A program made the translations under genes and the position numbers. This document shows positions 39,401 to 51,900 of a stretch of 64,000 bases of DNA, piece after piece; the first letter of the stretch is position 1, and every line of letters starts with the position of its first letter. The notes under the pieces are model-generated. The model ran no database searches. It was not told the DNA's origin and was given only the letters and a program-made list of their open reading frames with translations. The DNA is from Henricia sp. BOLD:AAB3569. Taxonomy: Eukaryota; Echinodermata; Asteroidea; Spinulosida; Echinasteridae. The stretch is taken from the NCBI GenBank assembly GCA_037783545.1, contig JBBELK010000433.1:124001-188000 (forward strand). The letters are read 5' to 3'.

Positions 39401-42400
39401 AAGAGGTGTGTACAGACAGCCACGGTTTGCGTGAGCAGTCAGGAAGCCCGAACCCAGTTTTCCCTAAACTTTGATATTTCTCTGCCATTTCCCGGCGAAA
39501 GTCTGTCAATTTTTTAGGACAAGTGCGCAATATAGAGAGTCTGGAGCATGCAAAATTTGAAGTTCGTCGGAACATTTTTCGACCTCCAAATTTGCCGACG
39601 TTTGGACCACACTTTGACCAAATTGCCGAGCCAAACTGGGGTGCGTCAACGACAGTCCGAAGGACTGAGCATGCGCACGACTCAGGAGTACACCAAAGAG
39701 GTGTGTACAGACAGCCACGGTTTGCGTGAGCAGTCAGGAAGCCCCAACCCAGTTTTCCCTAAACTTTGAAATTTCTCTGCAATTTCCCGGCGAAAGTCTG
39801 TCAATTTTTTAGGACAAGTGCGCAATATAGAGAGTTTGGAGCATGCAAAATTTGAAGTTCGTCGGAACATTTTTCGACCTCCAAATTTGCCGACGTTTGG
39901 ACCACACTTTGACCAAATTGCCGAGCCAAACTGGGGTGCGTCAACGACAGTCCGAAGGACTGAGCATGCGCACGACTCAGGAGTACACCAAAGAGGTGTG
40001 TACAGACAGCCACGGTTTGCGTGAGCAGTCAGGAAGCCCCAACCCAGTTTTCCCTAAACTTTGAAATTTCTCTGCCATTTCCCTGCGAAAGTCTGTCAAT
40101 TGTTTAGGACAAGTGCGCAATATAGAGAGTTTGGAGCATGCAAAATTTGAAGTTCGTCGGAACATTTTTCGACCTCCAAATTTGCCGACGTTTGGACCAC
40201 ACTTTGACCAAATTGCCGAGCCAAACTGGGGTGCGTCAACGACAGTCCGAAGGACTGAGCATGCGGACGACTCAGGAGTACACCAAAGAGGTGTGTACAG
40301 ACAGCCACGGTTTGCGTGAGCAGTCAGGAAGCCCCAACCCAGTTTTCCCTAAACTTTGAAATTTCTCTGCAATTTCCCGGCGAAAGTCTGTCAATTTTTT
40401 AGGACAAGTGCGCAATATAGAGAGTTTGGAGCATGCAAAATTTGAAGTTAGTCGGAACATTTTTCGACCTCCAAATTTGCCGACGTTTGGACCACACTTT
40501 GACCAAATTGCCGAGCCAAACTGGGGTGCGTCAACGACAGTCCGAAGGACTGAGCATGCGCACGACTCAGGAGTACACCAAAGAGGTGTGTACAGACAGC
40601 CACGGTTTGCGTGAGCAGTCAGGAAGCCCCAACCCAGTTTTCCCTAAACTTTGAAATTTCTCTGCCATTTCCCTGCGAAAGTCTGTCAATTGTTTAGGAC
40701 AAGTGCGCAATATAGAGAGTTTGGAGCATGCAAGATTTGAAGTTCGTCGGAACATTTTTCGACCTCCAAATTTGCCGACGTTTGGACCACACTTTGACCA
40801 AATTGCCGAGCCAAACTGGGGTGCGTCAACGACAGTCCGAAGGACTGAGCATGCGCACGACTCAGGAGTACACCAAAGAGGTGTGTACAGACAGCCACGG
40901 TTTGCGTGAGCAGTCAGGAAGCCCCAACCCAGTTTTCCCTAAACTTTGAAATTTCTCTGCAATTTCCCGGCGAAAGTCTGTGATTTTTTTAGGACAAGTG
41001 CGCAATATAGAGAGTTTGGAGCATGCAAAATTTGAAGTTCGTCGGAACATTTTTCGACCTCCAAATTTGCCGACGTTTGGACCACACTTTGACCAAATTG
41101 CCGAGCCAAACTGGGGTGCGTCAACGACAGTCCGAAGGACTGAGCATGCGCACGACTCAGGAGTACACCAAAGAGGTGTGTACAGACAGCCACGGTTTGC
41201 GGGAGCAGTCAGGAAGCCCCAACCCAGTTTTCCCTAAACTTTGAAATTTCTCTGCCATTTCCCGGCGAAAGTCTGTCAATTTTTTAGGACAAGTGCGGAG
41301 CATTCAAAATTTGAAGTTCGTCGGAACATTTTTCGACCTCCAAATTTGCCGACGTTTGGACCACACTTTGACCAAATTGCCGAGCCAAACTGGGGTGCGT
41401 CAACGACAGTCCGAAGGACTGAGCATGCGCACGACTCAGGAGTACACCAAAGAGGTGTGTACAGACAGCCACGGTTTGCGTGAGCAGTCAGGAAGCCCCA
41501 ACCCAGTTTTCCCTGAACTTTGAAATTTCTCTGCAATTTCCCGGCGAAAGTCTGTCAATTTTTTAGGACAAGTGCGCAATATAGAGAGTTTGGAGCATGC
41601 ACAATTTGAAGTTCGTCGGAACATTTTTCGACCTCCAAATTTGCCGACGTTTGGACCACACTTTGACCAAATTGCCGAGCCAAACTGGGGTGCGTCAACG
41701 ACAGTCCGAAGGACTGAGCATGCGCACGACTCAGGAGTACACCAAAGAGGTGTGTACAGACAGCCACGGTTTGCGTGAGCAGTCAGGAAGCCCGAACCCA
41801 GTTTTCCCTAAACTTTGAAATTTCTCTGCCATTTCCCGGCGAAAGTCTGTAAATTTTTTAGGACAAGTGCGCAATATAGAGAGTCTGGAGCATGCAAAAT
41901 TTGAAGTGCGTCGGAACATTTTTCGACCTCCAAATTTGCCGACGTTTGGACCACACTTTGACCAAATTGCCGAGCCAAACTGGGGTGCGTCAACGACAGT
42001 CCGAAGGACTGAGCATGCGCACGACTCAGGAGTACACCAAAGAGGTGTGTACAGACAGCCACGGTTTGCGTGAGCAGTCAGGAAGCCCCAACCCAGTTTT
42101 CCCTAAACTTTGAAATTTCTCTGCCATTTCCCTGCGAAAGTCTGTCAATTGTTTAGGACAAGTGCGCAATATAGAGAGTTTGGAGCATGCAAAATTTGAA
42201 GTTCGTCGGAACATTTTTCGACCTCCAAATTTGCCGACGTTTGGACCACACTTTGACCAAATTGCCGAGCCAAACTGGGGTGCGTCAACGACAGTCCGAA
42301 GGACTGAGCATGCGCACGACTCAGGAGTACACCAAAGAGGTGTGTACAGACAGCCACGGTTTGCGTGAGCAGTCAGGAAGCCCCAACCCAGTTTTCCCTA

Positions 42401-42956
42401 AACTTTGAAATTTCTCTGCCATTTCCCGGCGAAAGTCTGTCAATTTTTTAGGACAAGTGCGCAATATAGAGAGTTTGGAGCATGCACAATTTGAAGTTCG
42501 TCGGAACATTTTTCGACCTCCAAATTTGCCGAAGTTTGGACCACACTTTGACCAAATTGCCGAGCCAAACTGGGGTGCGTCAACGACAGTCCGAAGGACT
42601 GAGCATGCGCACGACTCAGGAGTACACCAAAGAGGTGTGTACAGACAGCCACGGTTTGCGTGAGCAGTCAGGAAGCCCGAACCCAGTTTTCCCTAAACTT
42701 TGATATTTCTCTGCCATTTCCCGGCGAAAGTCTGTCAATTTTTTAGGACAAGTGCGCAATATAGAGAGTCTGGAGCATGCAAAATTTGAAGTTCGTCGGA
42801 ACATTTTTCGACCTCCAAATTTGCCGACGTTTGGACCACACTTTGACCAAATTGCCGAGCCAAACTGGGGTGCGTCAACGACAGTCCGAAGGACTGAGCA
42901 TGCGCACGACTCAGGAGTACACCAAAGAGGTGTGTACAGACAGCCACGGTTTGCGT
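36499..42956 (+). repeat. Higher-order repeat: two copies of an 11-monomer, 3229-bp unit
   Basis: The unit 36499-39727 is repeated at 39728-42956. Private variants recur 3229 bp apart: GCGGACGACTC (37033/40262), AAGTTAGTCGG (37218/40447), the 16-bp-deleted monomer (38069/41298), GCACAATTTG (38372/41601), GAAGTGCGTCGG (38674/41903) and GCCGAAGTTTGG (39299/42528). Only a handful of differences between units were seen by eye. Confidence 0.9.
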
Positions 42957-45900
42957 GAGCAGTCAGGAAGCCCCAACCCAGTTTTCCCTAAACTTTGAAA
43001 TTTCTCTGCAATTTCCCGGCGAAAGTCTGTCAATTTTTTAGGACAAGTGCGCAATATAGAGAGTTTGGAGCATGCAAAATTTGAAGTTCGTCGGAACATT
43101 TTTCGACCTCCAAATTTGCCGACGTTTGGACCACACTTTGACCAAATTGCCGAGCCAAACTGGGGTGCGTCAACGACAGTCCGAAGGACTGAGCATGCGC
43201 ACGACTCAGGAGTACACCAAAGAGGTGTGTACAGACAGCCACGGTTTGCGGGAGCAGTCAGGAAGCCCCAACCCAGTTTTCCCTAAACTTTGAAATTTCT
43301 CTGCCATTTCCCGGCGAAAGTCTGTCAATTTTTTAGGACAAGTGCGCAATATAGAGAGTTTGGAGCATGCAAAATTTGAAGTTCGTCGGAACATTTTTCG
43401 ACCTCCAAATTTGCCGACGTTTGGACCACACTTTGACCAAATTGCCGAGCCAAACTGGGGTGCGTCAACGACAGTCCGAAGGACTGAGCATGCGCACGAC
43501 TCAGGAGTACACCAAAGAGGTGTGTACAGACAGCCACGGTTTGCGTGAGCAGTCAGGAAGCCCGAACCCAGTTTTCCCTAAACTTTGAAATTTCTCTGCC
43601 ATTTCCCGGCGAAAGTCTGTCAATTTTTTTAGGACAAGTGCGCAATATAGAGAGTCTGGAGCATGCAAAATTTGAAGTTCGTCGGAACATTTTTCGACCT
43701 CCAAATTTCCCGACGTTTGGACCACACTTTGACCAAATTGCCGAGCCAAACTGGGGTGCGTCAACGACAGTCCGAAGGACTGAGCATGCGCACGACTCAG
43801 GAGTACACCAAAGAGGTGTGTACAGACAGCCACGGTTTGCGGGAGCAGTCAGGAAGCCCGAACCCAGTTTTCCCTAAACTTTGAAATTTCTCTGCCATTT
43901 CCCGGCGAAAGTCTGTCAATTTTTTAGGACAAGTGCGCAATATAGAGAGTCTGGAGCATGCAAAATTTGAAGTTCGTCGGAACATTTTTCGACCTCCAAA
44001 TTTGCCGACGTTTGGACCACACTTTGACCAAATTGCCGAGCCAAACTGGGGTGCGTCAACGACAGTCCGAAGGACTGAGCATGCGCACGACTCAGGAGTA
44101 CACCAAAGAGGTGTGTACAGACAGCCACGGTTTGCGTGAGCAGTCAGGAAGCCCCAACCCAGTTTTCCCTAAACTTTGAAATTTCTCTCCCATTTCCCTG
44201 CGAAAGTCTGTCAATTGTTTAGGACAAGTGCGCAATATAGAGAGTTTGGAGCATGCAAAATTTGAAGTTCGTCGGAACATTTTTCGACCTCCAAATTTGC
44301 CGACGTTTGGACCACACTTTGACCAAATTGCCGAGCCAAACTGGGGTGCGTCAACGACAGTCCGAAGGACTGAGCATGCGGACGACTCAGGAGTACACCA
44401 AAGAGGTGTGTACAGACAGCCACGGTTTGCGTGAGCAGTCAGGAAGCCCCAACCCAGTTTTCCCTAAACTTTGAAATTTCTCTGCAATTTCCCGGCGAAA
44501 GTCTGTCAATTTTTTAGGACAAGTGCGCAATATAGAGAGTTTGGAGCATGCAAAATTTGAAGTTCGTCGGAACATTTTTCGACCTCCAAATTTGCCGACG
44601 TTTGGACCACACTTTGACCAAATTGCCGAGCCAAACTGGGGTGCGTCAACGACAGTCCGAAGGACTGAGCATGCGCACGACTCAGGAGTACACCAAAGAG
44701 GTGTGTACAGACAGCCACGGTTTGCGTGAGCAGTCAGGAAGCCCCAACCCAGTTTTCCCTAAACTTTGAAATTTCTCTGCCATTTCCCTGCGAAAGTCTG
44801 TCAATTGTTCAGGACAAGTGCGCAATATAGAGAGTTTGGAGCATGCAAAATTTGAAGTTCGTCGGAACATTTTTCGACCTCCAAATTTGCCGACGTTTGG
44901 ACCACACTTTGACCAAATTGCCGAGCCAAACTGGGGTGCGTCAACGACAGTCCGAAGGACTGAGCATGCGCACGACTCAGGAGTACACCAAAGAGGTGTG
45001 TACAGACAGCCACGGTTTGCGTGAGCAGTCAGGAAGCCCCAACCCAGTTTTCCCTAAACTTTGAAATTTCTCTGCAATTTCCCGGCGAAAGTCTGTGATT
45101 TTTTTAGGACAAGTGCGCAATATAGAGAGTTTGGAGCATGCAAAATTTGAAGTTCGTCGGAACATTTTTCGACCTCCAAATTTGCCGACGTTTGGACCAC
45201 ACTTTGACCAAATTGCCGAGCCAAACTGGGGTGCGTCAACGACAGTCCGAAGGACTGAGCATGCGCACGACTCAGGAGTACACCAAAGAGGTGTGTACAG
45301 ACAGCCACGGTTTGCGGGAGCAGTCAGGAAGCCCCAACCCAGTTTTCCCTAAACTTTGAAATTTCTCTGCCATTTCCCGGCGAAAGTCTGTCAATTTTTT
45401 AGGACAAGTGCGCAATATAGAGAGTTTGGAGCATTCAAAATTTGAAGTTCGTCGGAACATTTTTCGACCTCCAAATTTGCCGACGTTTGGACCACACTTT
45501 GACCAAATTGCCGAGCCAAACTGGGGTGCGTCAACGACAGTCCGAAGGACTGAGCATGCGCACGACTCAGGAGTACACCAAAGAGGTGTGTACAGACAGC
45601 CACGGTTTGCGTGAGCAGTCAGGAAGCCCCAACCCAGTTTTCCCTAAACTTTGAAATTTCTCTGCCATTTCCCGGCGAAAGTCTGTCAATTTTTTAGGAC
45701 AAGTGCGCAATATAGAGAGTTTGGAGCATGCACAATTTGAAGTTCGTCGGAACATTTTTCGACCTCCAAATTTGCCGACGTTTGGACCACACTTTGACCA
45801 AATTGCCGAGCCAAACTGGGGTGCGTCAACGACAGTCCGAAGGACTGAGCATGCGCACGACTCAGGAGTACACCAAAGAGGTGTGTACAGACAGCCACGG

Positions 45901-48900
45901 TTTGCGTGAGCAGTCAGGAAGCCCGAACCCAGTTTTCCCTAAACTTTGAAATTTCTCTGCCATTTCCCGGCGAAAGTCTGTAAATTGTTTAGGACAAGTG
46001 CGCAATATAGAGAGTCTGGAGCATGCAAAATTTGAAGTTCGTCGGAACATTTTTCGACCTCCAAATTTGCCGACGTTTGGACCACACTTTGACCAAATTG
46101 CCGAGCCAAACTGGGGTGCGTCAACGACAGTCCGAAGGACTGAGCATGCGCACGACTCAGGAGTACACCAAAGAGGTGTGTACAGACAGCCACGGTTTGC
46201 GTGAGCAGTCAGGAAGCCCGAACCCAGTTTTCCCTAAACTTTGAAATTTCTCTGCCATTTCCTGGCGAAAGTCTGTCAATTTTTTAGGACAAGTGCGCAA
46301 TATAGAGAGTCTGGAGCATGCAAAATTTGAAGTTCGTCGGAACATTTTTCGACCTCCAAATTTGCCGACGTTTGGACCACACTTTGACCAAATTGCCGAG
46401 CCAAACTGGGGTGCGTCAACGACAGTCCGAAGGACTGAGCATGCGCACGACTCAGGAGTACACCAAAGAGGTGTGTACAGACAGCCACGGTTTGCGTGAG
46501 CAGTCAGGAAGCCCCAACCCAGTTTTCCCTAAACTTTGAAATTTCTCTGCCATTTCCCTGCGAAAGTCTGTCAATTGTTTAGGACAAGTGCGCAATATAG
46601 AGAGTTTGGAGCATGCAAAATTTGAAGTTCGTCGGAACATTTTTCGACCTCCAAATTTGCCGACGTTTGGACCACACTTTGACCAAATTGCCGAGCCAAA
46701 CTGGGGTGCGTCAACGACAGTCCGAAGGACTGAGCATGCGCACGACTCAGGAGTACACCAAAGAGGTGTGTACAGACAGCCACGGTTTGCGTGAGCAGTC
46801 AGGAAGCCCCAACCCAGTTTTCCCTAAACTTTGAAATTTCTCTGCCATTTCCCGGCGAAAGTCTGTCAATTTTTTAGGACAAGTGCGCAATATAGAGAGT
46901 TTGGAGCATGCACAATTTGAAGTTCGTCGGAACATTTTTCGACCTCCAAATTTGCCGACGTTTGGACCACACTTTGACCAAATTGCCGAGCCAAACTGGG
47001 GTGCGTCAACGACAGTCCGAAGGACTGAGCATGCGCACGACTCAGGAGTACACCAAAGAGGTGTGTACAGACAGCCACGGTTTGCGTGAGCAGTCAGGAA
47101 GCCCGAACCCAGTTTTCCCTAAACTTTGAAATTTCTCTGCCATTTCCTGGCGAAAGTCTGTCAATTTTTTAGGACAAGTGCGCAATATAGAGAGTCTGGA
47201 GCATGCAAAATTTGAAGTTCGTCGGAACATTTTTCGACCTCCAAATTTGCCGACGTTTGGACCACACTTTGACCAAATTGCCGAGCCAAACTGGGGTGCG
47301 TCAACGACAGTCCGAAGGACTGAGCATGCGCACGACTCAGGAGTACACCAAAGAGGTGTGTACAGACAGCCACGGTTTGCGTGAGCAGTCAGGAAGCCCC
47401 AACCCAGTTTTCCCTAAACTTTGAAATTTCTCTGCCATTTCCCTGCGAAAGTCTGTCAATTGTTTAGGACAAGTGCGCAATATAGAGAGTTTGGAGCATG
47501 CAAAATTTGAAGTTCGTCGGAACATTTTTCGACCTCCAAATTTGCCGACGTTTGGACCACACTTTGACCAAATTGCCGAGCCAAACTGGGGTGCGTCAAC
47601 GACAGTCCGAAGGACTGAGCATGCGCACGACTCAGGAGTACACCAAAGAGGTGTGTACAGACAGCCACGGTTTGCGTGAGCAGTCAGGAAGCCCCAACCC
47701 AGTTTTCCCTAAACTTTGAAATTTCTCTGCCATTTCCCGGCGAAAGTCTGTCAATTTTTTAGGACAAGTGCGCAATATAGAGAGTTTGGAGCATGCACAA
47801 TTTGAAGTTCGTCGGAACATTTTTCGACCTCCAAATTTTCCGACGTTTGGACCACACTTTGACCAAATTGCCGAGCCAAACTGGGGTGCGTCAACGACAG
47901 TCCGAAGGACTGAGCATGCGCACGACTCAGGAGTACACCAAAGAGGTGTGTACAGACAGCCACGGTTTGCGTGAGCAGTCAGGAAGCCCGAACCCAGTTT
48001 TCCCTAAACTTTGAAATTTCTCTGCCATTTCCCGGCGAAAGTCTGTCAATTTTTTAGGACAAGTGCGCAATATAGAGAGTCTGGAGCATGCAAAATTTGA
48101 AGTTCGTCGGAACATTTTTCGACCTCCAAATTTGCCGACGTTTGGACCACACTTTGACCAAATTGCCGAGCCAAACTGGGGTGCGTCAACGACAGTCCGA
48201 AGGACTGAGCATGCGCACGACTCAGGAGTACACCAAAGAGGTGTGTACAGACAGCCACGGTTTGCGTGAGCAGTCAGGAAGCCCCAACCCAGTTTTCCCT
48301 AAACTTTGAAATTTCTCTGCCATTTCCCGGCGAAAGTCTGTCAATTTTTTAGGACAAGTGCGCAATATAGAGAGTTTGGAGCATGCACAATTTGAAGTTC
48401 GTCGGAACATTTTTCGACCTCCAAATTTGCCGACGTTTGGACCACACTTTGACTAAATTGCCGAGCCAAACTGGGGTGCGTCAACGACAGTCCGAAGGAC
48501 TGAGCATGCGCACGACTCAGGAGTACACCAAAGAGGTGTGTACAGACAGCCACGGTTTGCGTGAGCAGTCAGGAAGCCCGAACCCAGTTTTCCCTAAACT
48601 TTGAAATTTCTCTGCCATTTCCCGGCGAAAGTCTGTAAATTGTTTAGGACAAGTGCGCAATATAGAGAGTCTGAAGCATGCAAAATTTGAAGTTCGTCGG
48701 AACATTTTTCGACCTCCAAATTTGCCGACGTTTGGACCACACTTTGACCAAATTGCCGAGCCAAACTGGGGTGCGTCAACGACAGTCCGAAGGACTGAGC
48801 ATGCGCACGACTCAGGAGTACACCAAAGAGGTGTGTACAGACGGCCACGGTTTGCGTGAGCAGTCAGGAAGCCCGAACCCAGTTTTCCCTAAACTTTGAA

Positions 48901-51900
48901 ATTTCTCTGCCATTTCCCGGCGAAAGTCTGTCAATTTTTTAGGACAAGTGCGCAATATAGAGAGTCTGGAGCATGCAAAATTTGAAGTTCGTCGGAACAT
49001 TTTTCGACCTCCAAATTTGCCGACGTTTGGACCACACTTTGACCAAATTGCCGAGCCAAACTGGGGTGCGTCAACGACAGTCCGAAGGACTGAGCATGCG
49101 CACGACTCAGGAGTACACCAAAGAGGTGTGTACAGACAGCCACGGTTTGCGTGAGCAGTCAGGAAGCCCCAACCCAGTTTTCCCTAAACTTTGAAATTTC
49201 TCTGCCATTTCCCTGCGAAAGTCTGTCAATTGTTTAGGACAAGTGCGCAATATAGAGAGTTTGGAGCATGCAAAATTTGAAGTTCGTCGGAACATTTTTC
49301 GACCTCCAAATTTGCCGACGTTTGGACCACACTTTGACCAAATTGCCGAGCCAAACTGGGGTGCGTCAACGACAGTCCGAAGGACTGAGCATGCGCACGA
49401 CACAGGAGTACACCAAAGAGGTGTGTACAGACAGCCACGGTTTGCGTGAGCAGTCAGGAAGCTCCAACCCAGTTTTCCATAAACTTTGAAATTTCTCTGC
49501 CATTTCCCGGCGAAAGTCTGTCAATTTTTTAGGACAAGTGCGCAATATAAAGAGTTTGGAGCATGCACAATTTGAAGTTCGTCGGAACATTTTTCGACCT
49601 CCAAATTTTCCGACGTTTGGACCACACTTTGACCAAATTGCCGAGCCAAACTGGGGTGCGTCAACGACAGTCCGAAGGACTGAGCATGCGCACGACTCAG
49701 GAGTACACCAAAGAGGTGTGTACAGACAGCCACGGTTTGCGTGAGCAGTCAGGAAGCCCGAACCCAGTTTTCCCTAAACTTTGAAATTTCTCTGCCATTT
49801 CCCGGCGAAAGTCTGTCAATTTTTTAGGACAAGTGCGCAATATAGAGAGTCTGGAGCATGCAAAATTTGAAGTTCGTCGGAACATTTTTCGACCTCCAAA
49901 TTTGCCGACGTTTGGACCACACTTTGACCAAATTGCCGAGCCAAACTGGGGTGCGTCAACGACAGTCCGAAGGACTGAGCATGCGCACGACTCAGGAGTA
50001 CACCAAAGAGGTGTGTACAGACAGCCACGGTTTGCGTGAGCAGTCAGGAAGCCCCAACCCAGTTTTCCCTAAACTTTGAAATTTCTCTGCAATTTCCCGG
50101 CGAAAGTCTGTCAATTTTTTAGGACAAGTGCGCAATATAGAGAGTTTGGAGCATGCAAAATTTGAAGTTCGTCGGAACATTTTTCGACCTCCAAATTTGC
50201 CGACGTTTGGACCACACTTTGACCAAATTGCCGAGCCAAACTGGGGTGCGTCAACGACAGTCCGAAGGACTGAGCATGCGCACGACTCAGGAGTACACCA
50301 AAGAGGTGTGTACAGACAGCCACGGTTTGCGTGAGCAGTCAGGAAGCCCGAACCCAGTTTTCCCTAAACTTTGAAATTTCTCTGCCATTTCCCGGCGAAA
50401 GTCTGTCAATTTTTTAGGACAAGTGCGCAATATAGAGAGTCTGGAGCATGCAAAATTTGAAGTTCGTCGGAACATTTTTCGACCTCCAAATTTGCCGACG
50501 TTTGGACCACACTTTGACCAAATTGCCGAGCCAAACTGGGGTGCGTCAACGACAGTCCGAAGGACTGAGCATGCGCACGACTCAGGAGTACACCAAAGAG
50601 GTGTGTACAGACAGCCACGGTTTGCGTGAGCAGTCAGGAAGCCCCAACCCAGTTTTCCCTAAACTTTGAAATTTCTCTGCAATTTCCCGGCGAAAGTCTG
50701 TGATTTGTTTAGGACAAGTGCGCAATATAGAGAGTTTGGAGCATGCAAAATTTGAAGTTCGTCGGAACATTTTTCGACCTCCAAATTTCCCGACGTTTGG
50801 ACCACACTTTGACCAAATTGCCGAGCCAAACTGGGGTGCGTCAACGACAGTCCGAAGGACTGAGCATGCGCACGACTCAGGAGTACACCAAAGAGGTGTG
50901 TACAGACAGCCACGGTTTGCGGGAGCAGTCAGGAAGCCCCAACCCAGTTTTCCCTAAACTTTGAAATTTCTCTGCCATTTCCCGGCGAAAGTCTGTCAAT
51001 TTTTTAGGACAAGTGCGCAATATAGAGAGTTTGGAGCATGCACAATTTGAAGTTCGTCGGAACATTTTTCGACCTCCAAATTTGCCGACGTTTGGACCAC
51101 ACTTTGACCAAATTGCCGAGCCAAACTGGGGTGCGTCAACGACAGTCCGAAGGACTGAGCATGCGCACGACTCAGGAGTACACCAAAGAGGTGTGTACAG
51201 ACAGCCACGGTTTGCGTGAGCAGTCAGGAAGCCCGAACCCAGTTTTCCCTAAACTTTGAAATTTCTCTGCCATTTCCCGGCGAAAGTCTGTCAATTTTTT
51301 AGGACAAGTGCGCAATATAGAGAGTCTGGAGCATGCAAAATTTGAAGTTCGTCGGAACATTTTTCGACCTCCAAATTTGCCGACGTTTGGACCACACTTT
51401 GACCAAATTGCCGAGCCAAACTGGGGTGCGTCAACGACAGTCCGAAGGACTGAGCATGCGCACGACTCAGGAGTACACCAAAGAGGTGTGTACAGACAGC
51501 CACGGTTTGCGTGAGCAGTCAGGAAGCCCGAACCCAGTTTTCCCTAAACTTTGAAATTTCTCTGCCATTTCCCGGCGAAAGTCTGTCAATTTTTTAGGAC
51601 AAGTGCGCAATATAGAGAGTCTGGAGCATGCAAAATTTGAAGTTCGTCGGAACATTTTTCGACCTCCAAATTTGCCGACGTTTGGACCACACTTTGACCA
51701 AATTGCCGAGCCAAACTGGGGTGCGTCAACGACAGTCCGAAGGACTGAGCATGCGCACGACTCAGGAGTACACCAAAGAGGTGTGTACAGACAGCCACGG
51801 TTTGCGTGAGCAGTCAGGAAGCCCGAACCCAGTTTTCCCTAAACTTTGAAATTTCTCTGCCATTTCCTGGCGAAAGTCTGTCAATTTTTTAGGACAAGTG

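Noticed and set aside
43501-43877. 110-codon fusion frames (also at 52942-53285)
   Set aside because: They arise from a single extra T that joins two satellite frames; no sign of selection.
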